Shown: positions 62,140 to 64,000 of the stretch, piece by piece | Layout of the letters: each line of letters opens with the position of its first letter | Numbering within the stretch: position 1 is the stretch's first letter | Assembly: GCF_001590965.1 (NCBI RefSeq) | Contig: NZ_BCTW01000020.1 | Span: 30,593 to 94,592 of the forward strand | DNA from: Novosphingobium lentum NBRC 107847 | GTDB lineage: Bacteria > Pseudomonadota > Alphaproteobacteria > Sphingomonadales > Sphingomonadaceae | Direction: 5' to 3' | Length of the DNA stretch: 64,000 nucleotides | Position numbers and translations under genes: made by a program | The notes under the pieces: model-generated | Told to the model about the DNA's origin: nothing | Database searches by the model: none | What the model saw: the letters and a program-made list of their open reading frames with translations, nothing else

Positions 62140-62898
62140 ATGAGAGAAGGAACGCCGCATATCCGCTCGCTCAAGCGCACCTTGAGCATGCTGGAAGCCG
62201 TGATTGCCGACGGCGGGCGCAACAGCTTGTCTGGGCTTGCACGCCAGATCGGCATGCCGATCGCTACCGCGCACCGTCAGGTGACGACGCTGGTTGCAGA
62301 GGGATATCTTGCGCCATCGGGTGGCGGGAGGCATGTGGCCGGCTCGCGACTCCTGGGATTGCTCCACCGGCTCGATGAGAAGCAGGTTGTGGCCAATGTC
62401 GCGGCGCCGTTACTGCACCAGCTGGCGACCCGGGTACGCAGCGTTGTGCAGCTTGGCACATTCGAGAATGACATGGTCACGTACCGGATCAAGACCGGGC
62501 GCGGGGCGAGCGACCTGTTTACCCGCATTGGAATGCAGCTGGAGGCCTATTGCTCGGGGATTGGTAAAGTGCTGCTGGCCCACCTGCCGAAGCATGAGCG
62601 CGAGGTCTATCTCGCGGGCGGGCCTTTTGTCGCTCTGACGGCACGCACCATCGTTAATCCCGATCAGATGCGGCACGAGCTCGATGCCGTATTCGACCAA
62701 GGCTACGCAATCGATGACGAGGAGATTGCACCCGGTCTGCGCTGCATGGCGGTACCGCTGCGCAATAGCGATGGCATCGTGATCGCAGCGATTTCGGTGT
62801 CGCAGGCACTCTCGTCACGGGGGCGCGTGAACGATCCTGAACTGCTGGAAATTCTTATGGAAACAGCATTGGCGATAGAGAGCGAAGCGCTTGCGTAA
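62140..62898 (+). CDS. IclR family transcriptional regulator
   Basis: A 252-residue IclR regulator. The N-terminal winged helix (IRSLKRTLSMLEAVIADGG, SLSGLARQIGMPIATAHRQVTTLVAEGYL) is followed by the GAF-like effector domain with AYCSGIGKVLLAHLP and GLRCMAVPLRNSDGIVIAAISVS. The start at 62140 is used; an in-frame ATG at 62050 would read through the operator region. Divergent from the lower meta-pathway genes, which it probably controls in response to an aromatic metabolite. Confidence 0.93.
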   Translation: MREGTPHIRSLKRTLSMLEAVIADGGRNSLSGLARQIGMPIATAHRQVTTLVAEGYLAPSGGGRHVAGSRLLGLLHRLDEKQVVANVAAPLLHQLATRVRSVVQLGTFENDMVTYRIKTGRGASDLFTRIGMQLEAYCSGIGKVLLAHLPKHEREVYLAGGPFVALTARTIVNPDQMRHELDAVFDQGYAIDDEEIAPGLRCMAVPLRNSDGIVIAAISVSQALSSRGRVNDPELLEILMETALAIESEALA

Positions 62899-62975
62899 GA
62901 GCCCGAGCGAAAAGGAGTTGAGCGATATCAGAGGGATGTGTTTCACGGTCGCTGTCGAGACGATGGGAGAAGCAC

Positions 62976-63063
62976 ATGGCCTGGACTGATACCGCCCGGC
63001 GGCGGCATAAGCGGGATGGGGCTAGTTACCCAAGCGATTGCGGGATGAGGAATGGGCCGCAAG
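62976..63063 (+). pseudogene. IS5-family transposase remnant (N-terminal end)
   Basis: ATG 62976 reads MAWTDTARRRHKRDGASYPSD, the classic N-terminus of IS5-family transposases. One base is then missing, and the next frame continues as LRDEEWAASGCAWR before a stop. Only about 30 codons remain, with no DDE residues and no terminal inverted repeats found. A dead fragment that marks past insertion next to the meta-pathway genes. Confidence 0.7.
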
Positions 63064-63419
63064 CGGCTGTGCATGGCGGTGACAAAACCAGCCATTGAAA
63101 TGCTGGCGGTATGCTGAGCGTGGCGGCGTTAAAGCCAGCCAGTGGGCAGGTTGCTCGTTTTGGGGGCGGCAGAGGATGTTTGCTGTGGAAGTGTATGCCG
63201 CCGTTCGGCGCTTCGTGTTCAATGATGGCAACTTTGGGCACTGCGGCAGCCAACCTTTCGGCGCTGGCCATCGCCCCGCGAATATCATCAGACTCAAGTG
63301 CAATGCCGGCGCTGGCAACACCCGGCCAGTGACCTTCGCCCAAGGCTCGCCCAGCTGCGCCGGCGAGCGGGTCGCCAGCGCAGCCAGGTCAGCGTCGGGT
63401 CTGTCGCGGCGGCTGCCCC
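63064..63419. other. No recognisable gene
   Basis: About 360 bases with lower coding character. Minus-strand open frames exist (63022-63423 and 63026-63343), but I recognise no family, their codon pattern is unlike the neighbours, and they lie between two broken genes. Probably residue of mobile DNA. Confidence 0.5.
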
Positions 63420-63637
63420 TCACGCAGATGAACGAGCACGTACAAGCTCAAGCTGAATCCCCTTGATCAAATAATACGAGATGATGGAGAACCATGAAAG
63501 CCATGCAAAGTATGGGAAGTAGTAGCTCAAGACACCGTTCCAAGCGAACGGCCCGACTTTGAGGAAGGCGGTCAGGCTGGCCGGGAGGAAGGTCAATCCC
63601 GCCCAGATCGAATAGAAGCACGCCCAGCGCGGTATCA
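63420..63637 (-). pseudogene. C-terminal fragment of a multi-pass membrane protein gene
   Basis: About 72 codons read IPRWACFYSIWAGLTFLP, then ASLTAFLKVGPFAWNGVLS, YYFPYFAWLSWFSIISYYL and IKGIQLELV, with stop at 63420. This has two to three hydrophobic helices and resembles the C-terminal half of an uncharacterised membrane protein (about 240 residues) often seen near aromatic or steroid degradation genes. The upstream part is replaced at about 63638 by an opposite-strand integrase fragment, so the gene is truncated. Confidence 0.6.
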
Positions 63638-63640
63638 GGG

Positions 63641-64000
63641 CTGGTCCGATTTGTCGAACAGCCCGATGAGCAAGTCTGGGGCTGGTACGAGTTCGCGTTC
63701 GGGACCGGCATGCGGCCGAGTGAGCAAATCGTCGTCCAGTGGAACGATATCGACTGGAAGCGCCGCACGATTCGTGTGCAGCGAGCACGGGTGCGTCATG
63801 TTCTTAAATCGACCAAGACCCGTAGCGCCCGCGATGTCGATCTCACCATTCGTATGATAGCAGTGCTTCAGCGGCAGAAGGCGCACAGCTTCCTGCGCGG
63901 CGCAGAAACACCGGTCTTTATCAACCCGGTGACGAACACGCCCTGGCCTGACGTACAGGATCAACGGAAGCTCTATTTTCATCCTGCGTTGCGCGCATCG
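63641..64000 (+). pseudogene. Phage-type tyrosine integrase, 5'-truncated, running out of the window
   Basis: An open frame from about 63641 reads LVRFVEQPDEQVWGWYEFAF, then GTGMRPSEQIVVQWNDIDW with the catalytic Arg (RPSEQ), KSTKTRSARDVDLT, and VFINPVTNTPWPDVQDQRKLYFHPALRAS. The end of the catalytic domain, with H-x-x-R and Tyr, lies beyond the window edge. The N-terminal arm and core-binding domains are absent, and the sequence starts abruptly at a junction with the membrane gene fragment. It is a remnant of an integrated element, probably inactive. Confidence 0.72.

Noticed and set aside
63022..63423. Overlapping minus-strand open frames between the IS5 remnant and the membrane gene fragment
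   Set aside because: No recognisable family, competing frames, and position among broken genes; not enough to call a gene.

Overview
The window is GC-rich, tightly packed chromosomal DNA, most likely from a sphingomonad alphaproteobacterium (Novosphingobium-like). The pointers are an Entner-Doudoroff operon (zwf-pgl-edd-glk), the aroB-aroK / xerD-accA neighbourhood, a SigF-NrsF regulatory pair, an EcfG-type stress promoter, FecI-FecR-TonB receptor genes, Flp pilins, and a lower meta-cleavage pathway for aromatics. This assignment is inference from gene content; no 16S gene is present.

Layout. 1-2944: two overlapping alpha-glucosidase genes (GH13, cut by the window edge, and GH97). 3205-8075: glucose-6-phosphate to KDPG by the Entner-Doudoroff enzymes plus glucokinase. 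8274-16859: propionyl-CoA/methylmalonyl-CoA catabolism (mce, a crotonase, scpA, pccA), interrupted by a VapBC-containing islet (11739-13240) and followed by csaA, a DUF488 gene and a thioesterase. 16856-24150: shikimate genes facing a run of a small membrane peptide, a large periplasmic protein of unknown function, xerD, accA and an M48 protease. 24244-28217: two Flp pilins, mutT, tRNA-Arg(ACG), hemerythrin, phospholipase D and folE.

28479-38887 is an oxidative locus: a plus-strand set (two unknown proteins and a DyP peroxidase), a convergent minus-strand set (di-haem c lipoprotein, GMC oxidoreductase, y4iL-like catalase-fold protein) and a divergent patatin lipoprotein. 39422-44077 is a compact biosynthetic-looking operon: thermostable-hemolysin family protein, a fusion of an acyl-adenylating ANL enzyme to a haem-oxygenase-like di-iron oxidase (HDO), an SDR, a TPR-like secreted protein and a methyltransferase. 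I regard these two as the best candidates for undescribed systems.

44106-47978 is a FecI-FecR-TonB receptor module. 48316-49994 holds an mreB without mreCD and an FMN reductase. 50369-51411 is a TonB-receptor pseudogene with two deletions. 51640-54885 carries a PilZ protein and a LysR gene divergent from an AhpD/flavin-binding/NTF2-like operon. 54882-58983 is a molybdopterin sulfite-oxidase-like enzyme, cytochrome b, a Met/His-rich protein and a DUF1223 protein, next to sigF-nrsF; two matching GTAAC-N16-CGAA promoters face away from each other between the two halves. 59298-62898 is the lower meta pathway (hydratase, acylating acetaldehyde dehydrogenase, aldolase) with an IclR regulator. It is bordered by broken genes: a ppdK remnant on the left, and on the right an IS5-type transposase remnant, a truncated membrane protein gene and a truncated integrase.
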